From NCBI GenBank assembly GCA_947445495.1, contig CANFEI010000067.1:1-6673 (forward strand): DNA of 6,673 nucleotides. The letters are read 5' to 3'. The stretch is from Alcaligenaceae bacterium (GTDB taxonomy: Bacteria > Pseudomonadota > Gammaproteobacteria > Burkholderiales > Burkholderiaceae). The translations under genes were made by a program, and so were the position numbers. The notes beneath the pieces were generated by a model. That model worked only from the letters and a program-made list of their open reading frames with translations. It made no database searches and was not told the DNA's origin. Positions 1 to 6,673 of the stretch are shown here, piece by piece; position 1 is the stretch's first letter; each line of letters opens with the position of its first letter.

Positions 1-1033
<1,033 letters not shown>

Positions 1034-1091
1034 GGGCGGTACGCTCTTTGTTCCCTAGTGAGCGCGCAGTGCTTGGTTCACAAGCAGCAGG

Positions 1092-1126
1092 CATAAAAGC
1101 AAACAGCCTCGCTAAGCGAGGCTGTT
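1092..1126 (-). terminator. Rho-independent terminator of rpmB-rpmG
   Basis: Positions 1102-1113 and 1115-1126 are perfect 12-base inverted repeats (AACAGCCTCGCT / AGCGAGGCTGTT). In RNA this folds as a 10-bp stem with a five-base loop. On the minus strand the stem is followed by a T-rich stretch (TTTGCTTTTATG), as expected for intrinsic termination of the ribosomal protein transcript coming from rpmG, whose stop codon is about 28 bases upstream. The plus-strand side has no T-run, so it looks one-directional. It insulates leuS from rpmB-rpmG read-through. Confidence 0.88.
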
Positions 1127-1154
1127 GGAGCAGAAACCGGAACACAGGCTAGAC

Positions 1155-1322
1155 TTACTTGAGCTTGGTTTCTTTGTAGTCAACGTGCTTGCGGGCGACT
1201 GGATCAAACTTCTTGATCAGCATTTTCTCAGGCATGTTGCGCTTGTTTTTTGTGGTTGTGTAGAAATGACCTGTTCCAGCGCTGGACTCAAGTTTGATTT
1301 TTTCGCGTGCACCTTTTGCCAT
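1155..1322 (-). CDS. rpmG: 50S ribosomal protein bL33
   Basis: This is a complete 55-residue protein beginning [20 protein letters not shown] and ending YKETKLK. It matches E. coli L33 ([20 protein letters not shown]) in length and nearly throughout. It is a small basic protein of the large ribosomal subunit near the E site. It contains no cysteine at all, so it is the zinc-independent (C-minus) form; no second copy lies in this window. The ATG is preceded by a near-ideal Shine-Dalgarno (AAGGAGG, 5 bases from the ATG). It is the second gene of the operon, 11 bases after the rpmB stop, and is followed by a strong terminator. Identification is essentially certain. Confidence 0.98.
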   Translation of the reverse strand: MAKGAREKIKLESSAGTGHFYTTTKNKRNMPEKMLIKKFDPVARKHVDYKETKLK

Positions 1323-1327
1323 GATGG

Positions 1328-1334
1328 CCTCCTT
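1328..1334 (-). promoter_or_regulatory. Strong rpmG Shine-Dalgarno touching the rpmB stop codon
   Basis: The minus strand reads AAGGAGG, with five bases to the rpmG ATG. Its first A is the last base of the rpmB TAA stop, so a ribosome ending rpmB sits over the rpmG initiation site. This suggests translational coupling, which would keep bL28 and bL33 in equal amounts. The coupling is inferred from spacing. Confidence 0.85.
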
Positions 1335-1570
1335 TAAGCGACTTCGCCGCGCGCGCGAAGGTCAACCAGAACGGCGTCGATGCCATTCTTGTCGATTGTG
1401 CGGATCGCGTTCGTGGTGACGCGCAGACGTATCCAACGGTTTTCGCTCTCAACCCAGAAACGACGCGACTGCAGGTTTGGCAGAAAACGACGCTTGGTTT
1501 TGTTGTTAGCGTGAGAAACATTGTTGCCCACCATGGGCTTTTTTCCGGTCACTTGGCATACACGTGCCAT
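1334..1570 (-). CDS. rpmB: 50S ribosomal protein bL28
   Basis: This is a complete 78-residue protein, the same length as E. coli L28. It starts [20 protein letters not shown] (E. coli [20 protein letters not shown]) and carries the family core [20 protein letters not shown] and [18 protein letters not shown]. It is a basic large-subunit protein. The start is supported by AGGTG at 1576-1580 on the minus strand, five bases from the ATG. It is the first gene of the rpmB-rpmG pair, an arrangement widely conserved in proteobacteria. A candidate promoter lies about 70-100 bases upstream, overlapping the end of the transporter gene. Read-through from the upstream transporter is also possible because no clear terminator separates them. 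Confidence 0.98.
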   Translation of the reverse strand: MARVCQVTGKKPMVGNNVSHANNKTKRRFLPNLQSRRFWVESENRWIRLRVTTNAIRTIDKNGIDAVLVDLRARGEVA

Positions 1571-1640
1571 GGCTACACCTATTGTTTGTTTGAACGTAGC
1601 GTTCAGGTTTTTTCGTTCAGATTTTTACATCAAGTCTGTC

Positions 1641-1670
1641 ATTCTAATACGAAACCGAGGTTTAAATCAA
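1641..1670 (-). promoter_or_regulatory. Candidate sigma-70 promoter for rpmB-rpmG
   Basis: On the minus strand TTGATT (1665-1670) and TAGAAT (1641-1646) are separated by 18 bases, a plausible -35/-10 pair. Transcription would start near 1634, giving a leader of about 64 bases before rpmB. The -35 overlaps the TGA stop of the transporter gene (1667-1669), so the promoter straddles the gene end. The spacer contains AAACC-TC-GGTTT, an inverted repeat described among the findings. The call rests on consensus match and position only. Confidence 0.45.
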
Positions 1671-2863
1671 ACCGCCCTGCTGGTTTTGCGGGCAATGGCT
1701 CCAAGCAGGCATGCCATAGAGGTGCAGCACCCCATGATAAGCGCCAAAGGTAAGGGGCCCGGGGTCGTGAGCAGGCTGACTGTCATTCCGGCCAAGGCGC
1801 CACAAGAGATTGTGATCGTCCCCATCATTGCAGAGGCGGAGCCTAACTGGCGCCCTTGGTCTGATAGTGCCATCGCTGCAGAGTTTGGTCCGACAAAGCC
1901 TTGGCTGAACATAAAGCACATCATGCAGCCCATGATGACGGGGAGGGTGGCCACCCCAAGCAGGCTGAGCACAAGCGCAACGACTCCAGCGGACATCATT
2001 AAGGCGAGTGCCCAAGGCAGTAGTTTTTCAGGGCGATGATGCCGAAGTAAGCGGGCGCTAACCTGCGAGCCCATAATTAAGCTGAGGGCGTTGACGCCAA
2101 AGAGCAGACCATATGTTTGGGGAGACACGCCAAAATGCTCAATAAACAGCCTCGGTGAGGCGGCAATATAGCCAAAGAGTGTGGCCGAGCCCATCCCGCC
2201 TGACAAGGCAAACGCGGCAAAGCGTTTATGGCGCAGCAAGCCCGTGTAAGTCCGGAAAATATTGCCCCAGCTAAGCATTATTTTGTTTTGGGGCGGTAGA
2301 CTCTCGGCCATGACTTTCCAGACCGTGATCAGCAACACCACGCCGATCAGAGTGATCACAACAAAAATCCCCCGCCACCCAACAAGCGCCAGCACATGCG
2401 AGCCTACGATTGGCGCCAGAATGGGGGCCACTCCCATGATCAACATCAACATCGACAGCGCGCGCGCGGCCTCTTGGGTGTTGTAGTGGTCGCGCACCAC
2501 GGCGCGTGAGATCACCATGCCGGCTGCGCCACCCATGGCTTGGGCAATGCGACTGAGGGTTAGAAATTCCACGCTCGGTGCCCAGGCGCAGGCGGCCGAT
2601 GCCACGATATACAGCACTAGCGCGCCATAGAGTGGCGGTTTGCGACCAAAGCGATCGGCCAGCGGGCCATACACAAGTTGCGCGCTCGCCATCCCGATTA
2701 AGTACGCGGCGAGGGTGCGCTCGACCTCATTGCTCGTTGTCGAAAGTCCGCGAGCGATTTCCGGGAAGGCCGGCAGATACATGTCGATAGAGATCGGGCC
2801 AATCGCCGTGAGCGCGCCCATCAAAAGCAACCAGCCTGGTAGCCCCACCGCAGCCAGCTTCAA
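1667..2863 (-). CDS. Bcr/CflA family multidrug efflux MFS transporter
   Basis: This inner-membrane proton antiporter of the major facilitator superfamily (drug:H+ antiporter-1, Bcr/CflA group) has 398 residues, the usual length, and hydrophobic segments consistent with 12 helices. The first helix ends in [12 protein letters not shown] (23-34), with the membrane acidic residue D27 typical of Bcr-like proteins. Motif A is [11 protein letters not shown] (66-76). Motif B is around [13 protein letters not shown] with ISRAVVRD (103-125). The antiporter motif C region is [11 protein letters not shown] (144-154). The only start in frame before a stop is TTG at 2863, which overlaps the TGA of the upstream monooxygenase by three bases (TTGA). 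An internal ATG (residue 16) would cut away half of helix 1, so TTG is preferred. No Shine-Dalgarno is visible, so translation probably depends on ribosomes finishing the upstream gene. The family exports bicyclomycin, chloramphenicol, sulfonamides and similar compounds; the substrate here is unknown. The last codons overlap the candidate rpmB promoter. Confidence 0.95.
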   Translation of the reverse strand: MKLAAVGLPGWLLLMGALTAIGPISIDMYLPAFPEIARGLSTTSNEVERTLAAYLIGMASAQLVYGPLADRFGRKPPLYGALVLYIVASAACAWAPSVEFLTLSRIAQAMGGAAGMVISRAVVRDHYNTQEAARALSMLMLIMGVAPILAPIVGSHVLALVGWRGIFVVITLIGVVLLITVWKVMAESLPPQNKIMLSWGNIFRTYTGLLRHKRFAAFALSGGMGSATLFGYIAASPRLFIEHFGVSPQTYGLLFGVNALSLIMGSQVSARLLRHHRPEKLLPWALALMMSAGVVALVLSLLGVATLPVIMGCMMCFMFSQGFVGPNSAAMALSDQGRQLGSASAMMGTITISCGALAGMTVSLLTTPGPLPLALIMGCCTSMACLLGAIARKTSRAV

Positions 2864-3876
2864 GCAGCAAGTGCCGTCGGGATGTGTACCTCGCGTGCGG
2901 CTTGTGCTGCGATTTCAAAGGACCTCAGGCGTGCCTTGTGATCAAAAATCTGCCCGGCCATGATGAGCTCATCAGCGCCAGTTTTTTCGACCAACGCTTG
3001 CAGTCCACGCCGGACAGTTTCCGGTGAGCCCACCACGGAGCAAGATAACTGTTCAGAGACAGAAACTTTTTCGTAGGGTGTCCAAAAGGTCTCAATGTCG
3101 TCAATAGGTGGTGGGAGTTGCCCACGCGTATTGCGTCGCATACGTGTGGCATGCTGTTGGTGTGTGGTGAACAAGTAATGTGCTTCTTCATCCGTATCGG
3201 CGGCAACGATGTTGACACCAACACCTGCATGCGGTTTCGCCTGTTGTGAGGATGGTTTAAATAAGGTCTTGTAGGCGTGCAGCGCTTGCATCAGGGCCTC
3301 GGGCGCGAAATGCGAGGCGAACGCATAAGGTAAGCCGAAATGCGCAGCCACTTGTGCTCCGTAGGTGCTTGAACCCAAAATCCAGATGGGCACATGCAGC
3401 CCCGCACCAGGAATAGCCTTCACTGCCTGGCCTGGTTGCACGTCGTCAAAGTAAAACTGCAGCTCTTGCACGTCCTGTGGAAATTGATCCGACGAGCTTT
3501 GAAGGTCCCGGCGCAGGGCACGCGCAGTCATTTGATCTGTACCCGGTGCCCGGCCTAAGCCAAGCTCAATACGTCCAGGAAACAATGAGGCGAGCGTACC
3601 GAATTGCTCGGCGATCACCAAGGGGGCGTGATTGGGCAGCATGATTCCGCCGGATCCAATCCGAATGGTCGAGGTCCCGGCCGCGACGTAACAAAGCGCG
3701 ACTGCTGTGGCCGAGCTCGCGTTGCCAGTCATGTTGTGGTGCTCGGCCATCCAGTAGCGTGAAAAGCCCCATTTTTCGGCGTGTTGCGCCAAGTCGCGGG
3801 AGTTATTCAAGGCGTCGGTCGCAGTGAAACCTTGTGGAATGGGCGATAAGTCTAGGATCGAGTAAGGGATGCTCAT
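2860..3876 (-). CDS. yhbW: LLM-class flavin-dependent monooxygenase, YhbW-like
   Basis: This is a bacterial-luciferase-like TIM-barrel oxidoreductase, expected to use reduced FMN and oxygen; its physiological substrate is unknown. The 338 residues match E. coli YhbW (about 335) along the whole length: [10 protein letters not shown] (7-16), [10 protein letters not shown] (42-51), [20 protein letters not shown] (74-93), [16 protein letters not shown] (100-115), [20 protein letters not shown] (163-182) and YAFASHF (184-190). Near the C-terminus is [14 protein letters not shown], also seen in YhbW. The AEHH and [10 protein letters not shown] segments belong to the flavin/substrate face in the family. 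The ATG at 3876 gives the expected N-terminus, but no Shine-Dalgarno precedes it; a 31-codon ORF ends in an ATGA overlap there. Downstream, its TGA overlaps the TTG start of the efflux transporter, so the two form one translation unit. This hints at modification and export of related small molecules (inference). yhbW is a similarity-based symbol. Confidence 0.95.
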   Translation of the reverse strand: MSIPYSILDLSPIPQGFTATDALNNSRDLAQHAEKWGFSRYWMAEHHNMTGNASSATAVALCYVAAGTSTIRIGSGGIMLPNHAPLVIAEQFGTLASLFPGRIELGLGRAPGTDQMTARALRRDLQSSSDQFPQDVQELQFYFDDVQPGQAVKAIPGAGLHVPIWILGSSTYGAQVAAHFGLPYAFASHFAPEALMQALHAYKTLFKPSSQQAKPHAGVGVNIVAADTDEEAHYLFTTHQQHATRMRRNTRGQLPPPIDDIETFWTPYEKVSVSEQLSCSVVGSPETVRRGLQALVEKTGADELIMAGQIFDHKARLRSFEIAAQAAREVHIPTALAA

Positions 3877-3968
3877 GGGGATTCGTGGTGCTCGGGCAGG
3901 TTATGCTTACGGATCAGGGTGCTGAGGACGGCTTGGTTTAATCCGAGTTGTTTCAATAATACGCCCAT
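3873..3968 (-). CDS. Possible 31-residue HTH-like small ORF overlapping the yhbW start
   Basis: This short ORF on the minus strand runs from an ATG (3966-3968) to a TGA sharing bases with the yhbW ATG (ATGA overlap). Its core reads [18 protein letters not shown] followed by [10 protein letters not shown]. The core resembles the recognition half of Fis-type (HTH_8) DNA-binding domains, as in Fis [20 protein letters not shown], with G, N, L, K and L in register. There is an in-frame stop two codons before the ATG (CTC TGA AAA ATG), and no Shine-Dalgarno. It could be a coupling leader peptide for yhbW, a remnant of a lost regulator, or chance. A Fis-like fragment this short lacks the dimerising part, so I do not assign a function. 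It is listed because the overlap would account for the missing yhbW ribosome-binding site. Confidence 0.3.
   Translation of the reverse strand: MGVLLKQLGLNQAVLSTLIRKHNLPEHHESP
3933..3960 (+). promoter_or_regulatory. Candidate sigma-70 promoter for the beta-ketothiolase gene
   Basis: TTGGTT (3933-3938) and AATAAT (3955-3960) are separated by 16 bases on the plus strand, giving a predicted start near 3967 and a leader of about 67 bases before the bktB ATG. It lies inside the 157-base gap between the divergent yhbW and bktB genes, on top of the possible 31-codon ORF on the other strand. If both are real, transcription in the two directions would overlap here. No strong operator palindrome was found nearby. 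Confidence 0.4.
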
Positions 3969-4033
3969 TTTTCAGAGTGACGTAAAGCTTCGGCCTTCAG
4001 AATGCTAACCGTCTGACATTAAAGGAGCACGCA

Positions 4034-5215
4034 ATGCGTGAAGTATTTATTACCGCAGCAGCCAGAACCGCGATTGGTGATTTTGGGGGAGGTCTCAAAG
4101 ATGTGGCGCCCATCGATCTCGGAGCGACCGTTGTGAAGGCGGTTTTACAGCGCTCAGGTGTGGATGGGTCAGCCGTGGGGCATCTGGCGTTTGGTCATGT
4201 TGTGCACACTGAGCCCCGTGACATGTATTTGTCGCGTGTTGTCGCCTTAAACGCGGGGTTGCCGCAAAGCTGCGCGGCGTTTAACGTCAACCGTCTGTGC
4301 GGCTCAGGCTTGCAAGCGATTATCTCGAGTGCTCAGTCGATTTTGTTGGGCGATACCGACATGGCAATCGGCGGTGGTGCTGAAGCCATGAGCCGGGGTG
4401 GTTACTTGTCACAGACGCAGCGTTTTGGCTCGCGCATGGGCGATACAACCATTTCGGACATGATGGTGGGCGCGCTTACCGACCCCTTCAGTCGCATGCA
4501 TATGGGCGTGACGGCAGAAAACGTAGCGAAGCAGTTTGGCATTTCTCGTGCTGATCAAGACGCGCTTGCGGTTGAATCACATCGCCGTGCGGCGAAAGCG
4601 CAGGACGAAGGGCGCTTTAACGATCAAATCGTGCCGGTCGTCATCAAGACGCGTAAAGGCGAGGTAGAGTTCAAGGTCGACGAGCATCCGCGGCGAGATG
4701 TTTCTATAGAAGGGCTCGCTGCCTTGCGTGCCGTGTTTGTGAAAGAAAACGGTACGGTGACCGCCGGCAACGCCTCAGGCATCAACGATGGCGCTGCAGC
4801 GGTCTTGATGATGAGCGGTGAGGCGCTTAAATCCAGCGGTGCCAAACCGATGGCGCGGTTGGTCGCCTATGCACACGCAGGTGTTGATCCCAGCATCATG
4901 GGTATTGGCCCTGTGCCCGCTACCCAAGCGGTGATGAAGCGTGCCGGTTTGACGGTCGATCAAATGGATGTCATTGAGGCCAATGAAGCCTTTGCCGCAC
5001 AAGCCTGCGCGGTCGCTAAAGAGCTCAAGCTGGATTCTGCACGTTTGAATCCTAATGGCAGCGGTATTTCGTTGGGGCATCCGATCGGTGCGACAGGCGC
5101 GATTGTCACCACCAAAGCAATTTATGAATTGCATCGCACCGGCGGCCGTTATGCGCTCGTGACGATGTGTATAGGTGGCGGGCAAGGTATTGCCGCGATT
5201 TTTGAGCGCGTGTAA
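4034..5215 (+). CDS. bktB: Beta-ketothiolase (acetyl-CoA C-acyltransferase), BktB-like
   Basis: This cytoplasmic biosynthetic-type thiolase condenses two acyl-CoAs (acetyl-CoA plus acetyl- or propionyl-CoA) into a 3-ketoacyl-CoA, or does the reverse cleavage. It has 393 residues, the normal length. The catalytic residues are all seen: nucleophile Cys89 in NRLCGSGLQA, His349 in GHPIGATGA, and Cys379 in MCIGGGQG. Also present are GGGAEAMSRGGYL, HMGVTAENVA, NGTVTAGNASGINDGAAA and VIEANEAFAAQACAV. It follows Cupriavidus BktB very closely, including HTEPRDMYL, GHAGVDP-like and GIGPVPAT stretches, which suggests broader chain-length use than PhaA (inference). The ATG is preceded by AAAGGAG (4021-4027) at six bases. 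It stands alone, with no phaB, phaC or fatty-acid degradation gene beside it, transcribed away from yhbW and towards radC. PhaA or AtoB type are the alternatives. Confidence 0.95.
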   Translation: MREVFITAAARTAIGDFGGGLKDVAPIDLGATVVKAVLQRSGVDGSAVGHLAFGHVVHTEPRDMYLSRVVALNAGLPQSCAAFNVNRLCGSGLQAIISSAQSILLGDTDMAIGGGAEAMSRGGYLSQTQRFGSRMGDTTISDMMVGALTDPFSRMHMGVTAENVAKQFGISRADQDALAVESHRRAAKAQDEGRFNDQIVPVVIKTRKGEVEFKVDEHPRRDVSIEGLAALRAVFVKENGTVTAGNASGINDGAAAVLMMSGEALKSSGAKPMARLVAYAHAGVDPSIMGIGPVPATQAVMKRAGLTVDQMDVIEANEAFAAQACAVAKELKLDSARLNPNGSGISLGHPIGATGAIVTTKAIYELHRTGGRYALVTMCIGGGQGIAAIFERV

Positions 5216-5266
5216 GCCAGCCTTCGTCAGTTGCTAGCTCTGTTTAAGCGCTGACCGCTGCGGCCG

Positions 5267-5944
5267 TTAAAGGTGACCGAGTTCTGCGATTGACACCACT
5301 TGATTCGCCGCGATCACGAGGTGGTCGAGCAGTGCGATATCCACCACAGAGAGTGAGTGTTTCAAGTGTCTAGTGAGAGCAATGTCGGCAGCACTTGCTT
5401 GCGCGAGCCCCGACGGATGATTGTGGGCCAAGATGATCGCCGCCGCGTGGTGCATCAGTCCAATTTTGACTAGTTCACGCGGGTAGATGGTGGTTTCGGT
5501 CAAGGTACCTCTGGATATTTCGGTTGAATGGATTAGTCGGTGCTGATTATCTAGCAATAAGGCTACGCAGCGCTCAATTCGGCAATTGCTGAGTAGTGCT
5601 GTGCAGTAGGCATGAATTTGCGGACGATGTTTGAGAGAACATCCTTGCTTTAAATCTTCGACAATTGCGCGCCTTGCCAGTTCAAGAATTGCAGTGAGCT
5701 GGCAAATGCGGGCGTTCCCCAATCCCACTATTCCTCTAAGGTCTTCTGTGTCGGCCCCGAGAAGTGGTCGCAGCCCGCCGAAGTGTTGGACAAGGTGTTG
5801 GGCGAGGCTAAGTGCGCTCAGTCCTCGAGTCCCTGTGCCAAGAATGAGGGCGAGGAGCTCTGCATCGGTCAGTATGTGTGCGCCATGTTGCATTAATCGC
5901 TCACGCGGTCGTTGATCCGGTAAAAGTTGTTCGCGCAAGGTCAT
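5267..5944 (-). CDS. radC: RadC family JAB/MPN-domain protein (UPF0758)
   Basis: This 225-residue protein matches the length of E. coli RadC (about 222). The N-terminal part (about 1-95) has RPRERLMQHG, LTDAELLALILGTGTRG and a helix-hairpin-helix (GIVGLGNARICQLTAILELA, 71-90). The C-terminal JAB domain carries a complete metal-binding JAMM signature: Glu142 in STEISRGTLT, then His174 and His176 in AHNHPSG, Ser184 and Asp187 (HxHx7SxxD). The usual GDG after the DHL motif near the C-terminus is replaced here (LLDHLVIAANQVVSIAE). RadC was named for DNA repair, but the original E. coli radC102 phenotype was traced to recG, so its role remains unsettled. The gene is convergent with bktB, 51 bases apart with no clear terminator, and divergent from fkpB, also with a 51-base gap. 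The ATG at 5944 lacks a strong Shine-Dalgarno. Confidence 0.96.
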   Translation of the reverse strand: MTLREQLLPDQRPRERLMQHGAHILTDAELLALILGTGTRGLSALSLAQHLVQHFGGLRPLLGADTEDLRGIVGLGNARICQLTAILELARRAIVEDLKQGCSLKHRPQIHAYCTALLSNCRIERCVALLLDNQHRLIHSTEISRGTLTETTIYPRELVKIGLMHHAAAIILAHNHPSGLAQASAADIALTRHLKHSLSVVDIALLDHLVIAANQVVSIAELGHL

Positions 5945-5984
5945 CTCGTAAGCTCTAAAATAGGTGTTTTGCCAAGCTCTCTAC

Positions 5985-5989
5985 GGTGA
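5985..5989 (+). promoter_or_regulatory. Ribosome-binding site that fixes the fkpB TTG start
   Basis: GGTGA is complementary to the 16S anti-Shine-Dalgarno and lies six bases before the TTG at 5996. Its last three bases (TGA, 5987-5989) are also an in-frame stop, so fkpB cannot begin further upstream, apart from an improbable ATT at 5993. The first in-frame ATG downstream is codon 37, inside the FKBP domain. Confidence 0.75.
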
Positions 5990-5995
5990 CAGATT

Positions 5996-6472
5996 TTGAC
6001 TGACCAGAACCAAACCACGCCTCCCGTTGTCCGTGCGGACTCCTACCTGACCTTGCACTACCGTATCGTGCTTGAAAGTGGTCCGGGCAAGGGCTCGACT
6101 TTCATGGATACGTTTGATGGCCGACCTGCAACGTTGCAACTCGGTATGGGCCAGTGGTCGCCCGGAATGGAGCAACCTCTTATCGGTAGGCCCGAGGGTG
6201 ATTGCTTTAGCTATGAGCTAGAACCTTCTGCTGCCTACGGCGACCGCAATCCCGAGCTCATCCAGCGCGTATCGCGCGCCATGCTTAATCAGCATGCCGG
6301 CGAAGATGCAAGCTTCGATCCTGGCGATATGGTTGAGTTCGCAGCACCAAATGGCGGACGCTACTCTGGCGTGTTGAAAGAAATTGATCAAGACAGCGCG
6401 CTATTTGATTTCAATCATCCGCTGGCTGGTGTGACGTTGCGTGTCGATATTGATTTGCTAGGAGTGTTGTGA
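5996..6472 (+). CDS. fkpB: FKBP-type peptidyl-prolyl cis-trans isomerase, SlpA/FkpB type (TTG start)
   Basis: This cytoplasmic SlyD-like prolyl isomerase/chaperone has 158 residues (E. coli FkpB 149). The split FKBP domain begins at [14 protein letters not shown] (16-29) and continues through [20 protein letters not shown] (40-59). Next is [16 protein letters not shown] (75-90), followed by the inserted IF (flap) chaperone segment, and then back to the FKBP fold at [15 protein letters not shown] (138-152), the hallmark of this subgroup. There is no histidine-rich metal-binding tail as in SlyD and no signal peptide. It starts with TTG, supported by the GGTGA site and by an in-frame stop just upstream; the first ATG would delete the first FKBP strand. 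The stop TGA shares its A with the ATG of ispH, matching the fkpB-ispH pairing of E. coli, so the two are co-transcribed and likely coupled. I found no convincing promoter in the short gap to radC. Confidence 0.95.
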   Translation: MTDQNQTTPPVVRADSYLTLHYRIVLESGPGKGSTFMDTFDGRPATLQLGMGQWSPGMEQPLIGRPEGDCFSYELEPSAAYGDRNPELIQRVSRAMLNQHAGEDASFDPGDMVEFAAPNGGRYSGVLKEIDQDSALFDFNHPLAGVTLRVDIDLLGVL

Positions 6473-6673
6473 TGGCGCGTTCTTCTACGATCGATCTCAC
6501 TAGTTTGCCCAGTCACGGTGCAGAAATTATATTGGCGCAACCACGCGGATTTTGTGCGGGCGTAGATCGTGCAATCGACATCGTCGAGCGTGCGCTTGAA
6601 CTACACGGCGCTCCAATTTATGTGCGTCATGAAATCGTACACAATCGCTTCGTAGTAGAAGATCTGCGTGCAA
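6472..6673 (+). CDS. ispH: 4-hydroxy-3-methylbut-2-enyl diphosphate reductase, N-terminal 67 residues (runs off right edge)
   Basis: IspH (LytB) is the last enzyme of the MEP pathway, reducing HMBPP to IPP and DMAPP with a [4Fe-4S] cluster. The visible part contains [20 protein letters not shown] and [20 protein letters not shown], nearly identical to E. coli IspH ([19 protein letters not shown]). Cys28 corresponds to cluster ligand Cys12 and His57 to substrate-binding His41 of E. coli. The other two cluster cysteines are beyond the window. The N-terminus carries about 16 extra residues ([16 protein letters not shown]) compared with E. coli. The ATG has a good Shine-Dalgarno, AGGAG (6460-6464), seven bases away and inside the end of fkpB, and overlaps the fkpB stop by one base. 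Confidence 0.98.
   Translation, partial: MARSSTIDLTSLPSHGAEIILAQPRGFCAGVDRAIDIVERALELHGAPIYVRHEIVHNRFVVEDLRA

Noticed and set aside
1591..1613. Plus-strand hairpin (1591-1605) followed by a run of Ts, resembling a terminator
   Set aside because: The stem is only six AT/GC-mixed pairs and no plus-strand gene lies upstream to be terminated; it reads better as part of the rpmB leader on the other strand.
1521..2039. Long plus-strand ORF (172 codons) opposite the transporter and rpmB
   Set aside because: It lies antisense to two well-recognised genes, has no family resemblance and no good ribosome-binding site; it is a shadow of the coding bias on the other strand.
3765..3974. Ten-base repeat (GAAAAATGGG on the minus strand) shared by yhbW and the region before its start, with a [12 protein letters not shown] reading beside it resembling [11 protein letters not shown] of YhbW
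   Set aside because: I considered a partial duplication of yhbW, but the similarity does not extend beyond about ten bases and the frame stops at once; chance is the simpler explanation.
4775..5185. Minus-strand ORF of 136 codons within the thiolase gene
   Set aside because: It is entirely antisense to conserved thiolase motifs, with a His- and Arg-rich composition typical of shadow frames.
5216..5266. Possible bidirectional terminator between convergent bktB and radC
   Set aside because: Only a four-base stem (AGCG/CGCT, 5247-5259) and no T-run on either strand; not enough to call.
5945..5995. Promoter for fkpB-ispH or radC in the divergent gap
   Set aside because: TAAAAT at 5956-5961 could be a -10, but no -35 sits at an acceptable distance on the plus strand, and the minus-strand match is too close to the radC start.

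Overview
The window is an ordinary-looking piece of a bacterial chromosome, most likely from a betaproteobacterium of the order Burkholderiales, perhaps near the Alcaligenaceae. The basis is protein resemblance recalled from memory: the thiolase reads like Cupriavidus BktB, LeuS lacks the cysteines of the E. coli zinc module, and FkpB/IspH are paired. I could not run a search, so the taxonomy is inference. There are nine clear genes (two cut by the window edges) and one doubtful 31-codon ORF. I see no insertion sequence, CRISPR array, tRNA, rRNA, phage gene or toxin-antitoxin pair.

Layout. Positions 1-977 (minus) hold the first 325 codons of leuS, running off the left edge. Positions 978-1154 hold a leuS -10 element and, further upstream, the terminator of rpmG. 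Positions 1155-1570 (minus) are the ribosomal protein operon rpmB-rpmG. A candidate rpmB promoter with symmetric elements lies at 1591-1673. Positions 1667-3876 (minus) are a YhbW-like flavin monooxygenase followed by a Bcr/CflA drug-efflux transporter, joined by a 4-bp stop/start overlap in which the transporter starts with TTG. Just upstream, 3873-3968 could encode a 31-residue peptide that overlaps the yhbW start in the same way. Positions 4034-5215 (plus) are a solo BktB-type beta-ketothiolase with its own promoter and Shine-Dalgarno. Positions 5267-5944 (minus) are radC, convergent with the thiolase. Positions 5996-6673 (plus) are fkpB, with a TTG start set by a GGTGA ribosome-binding site, then the beginning of ispH, sharing one base with the fkpB stop.

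Function. Most of the window is housekeeping: translation (LeuS, bL28, bL33), protein folding (FkpB), isoprenoid synthesis (IspH) and the conserved RadC protein. The accessory part is the oxidoreductase/efflux pair beside the thiolase. The former could handle a small molecule and export it or a related compound; the latter makes or cleaves short 3-ketoacyl-CoAs. No previously undescribed system is evident. The most useful leads are the chain of apparently Shine-Dalgarno-less, overlapping starts at 2860-3968, the small HTH-like ORF at its head, and the symmetric elements around the rpmB promoter.
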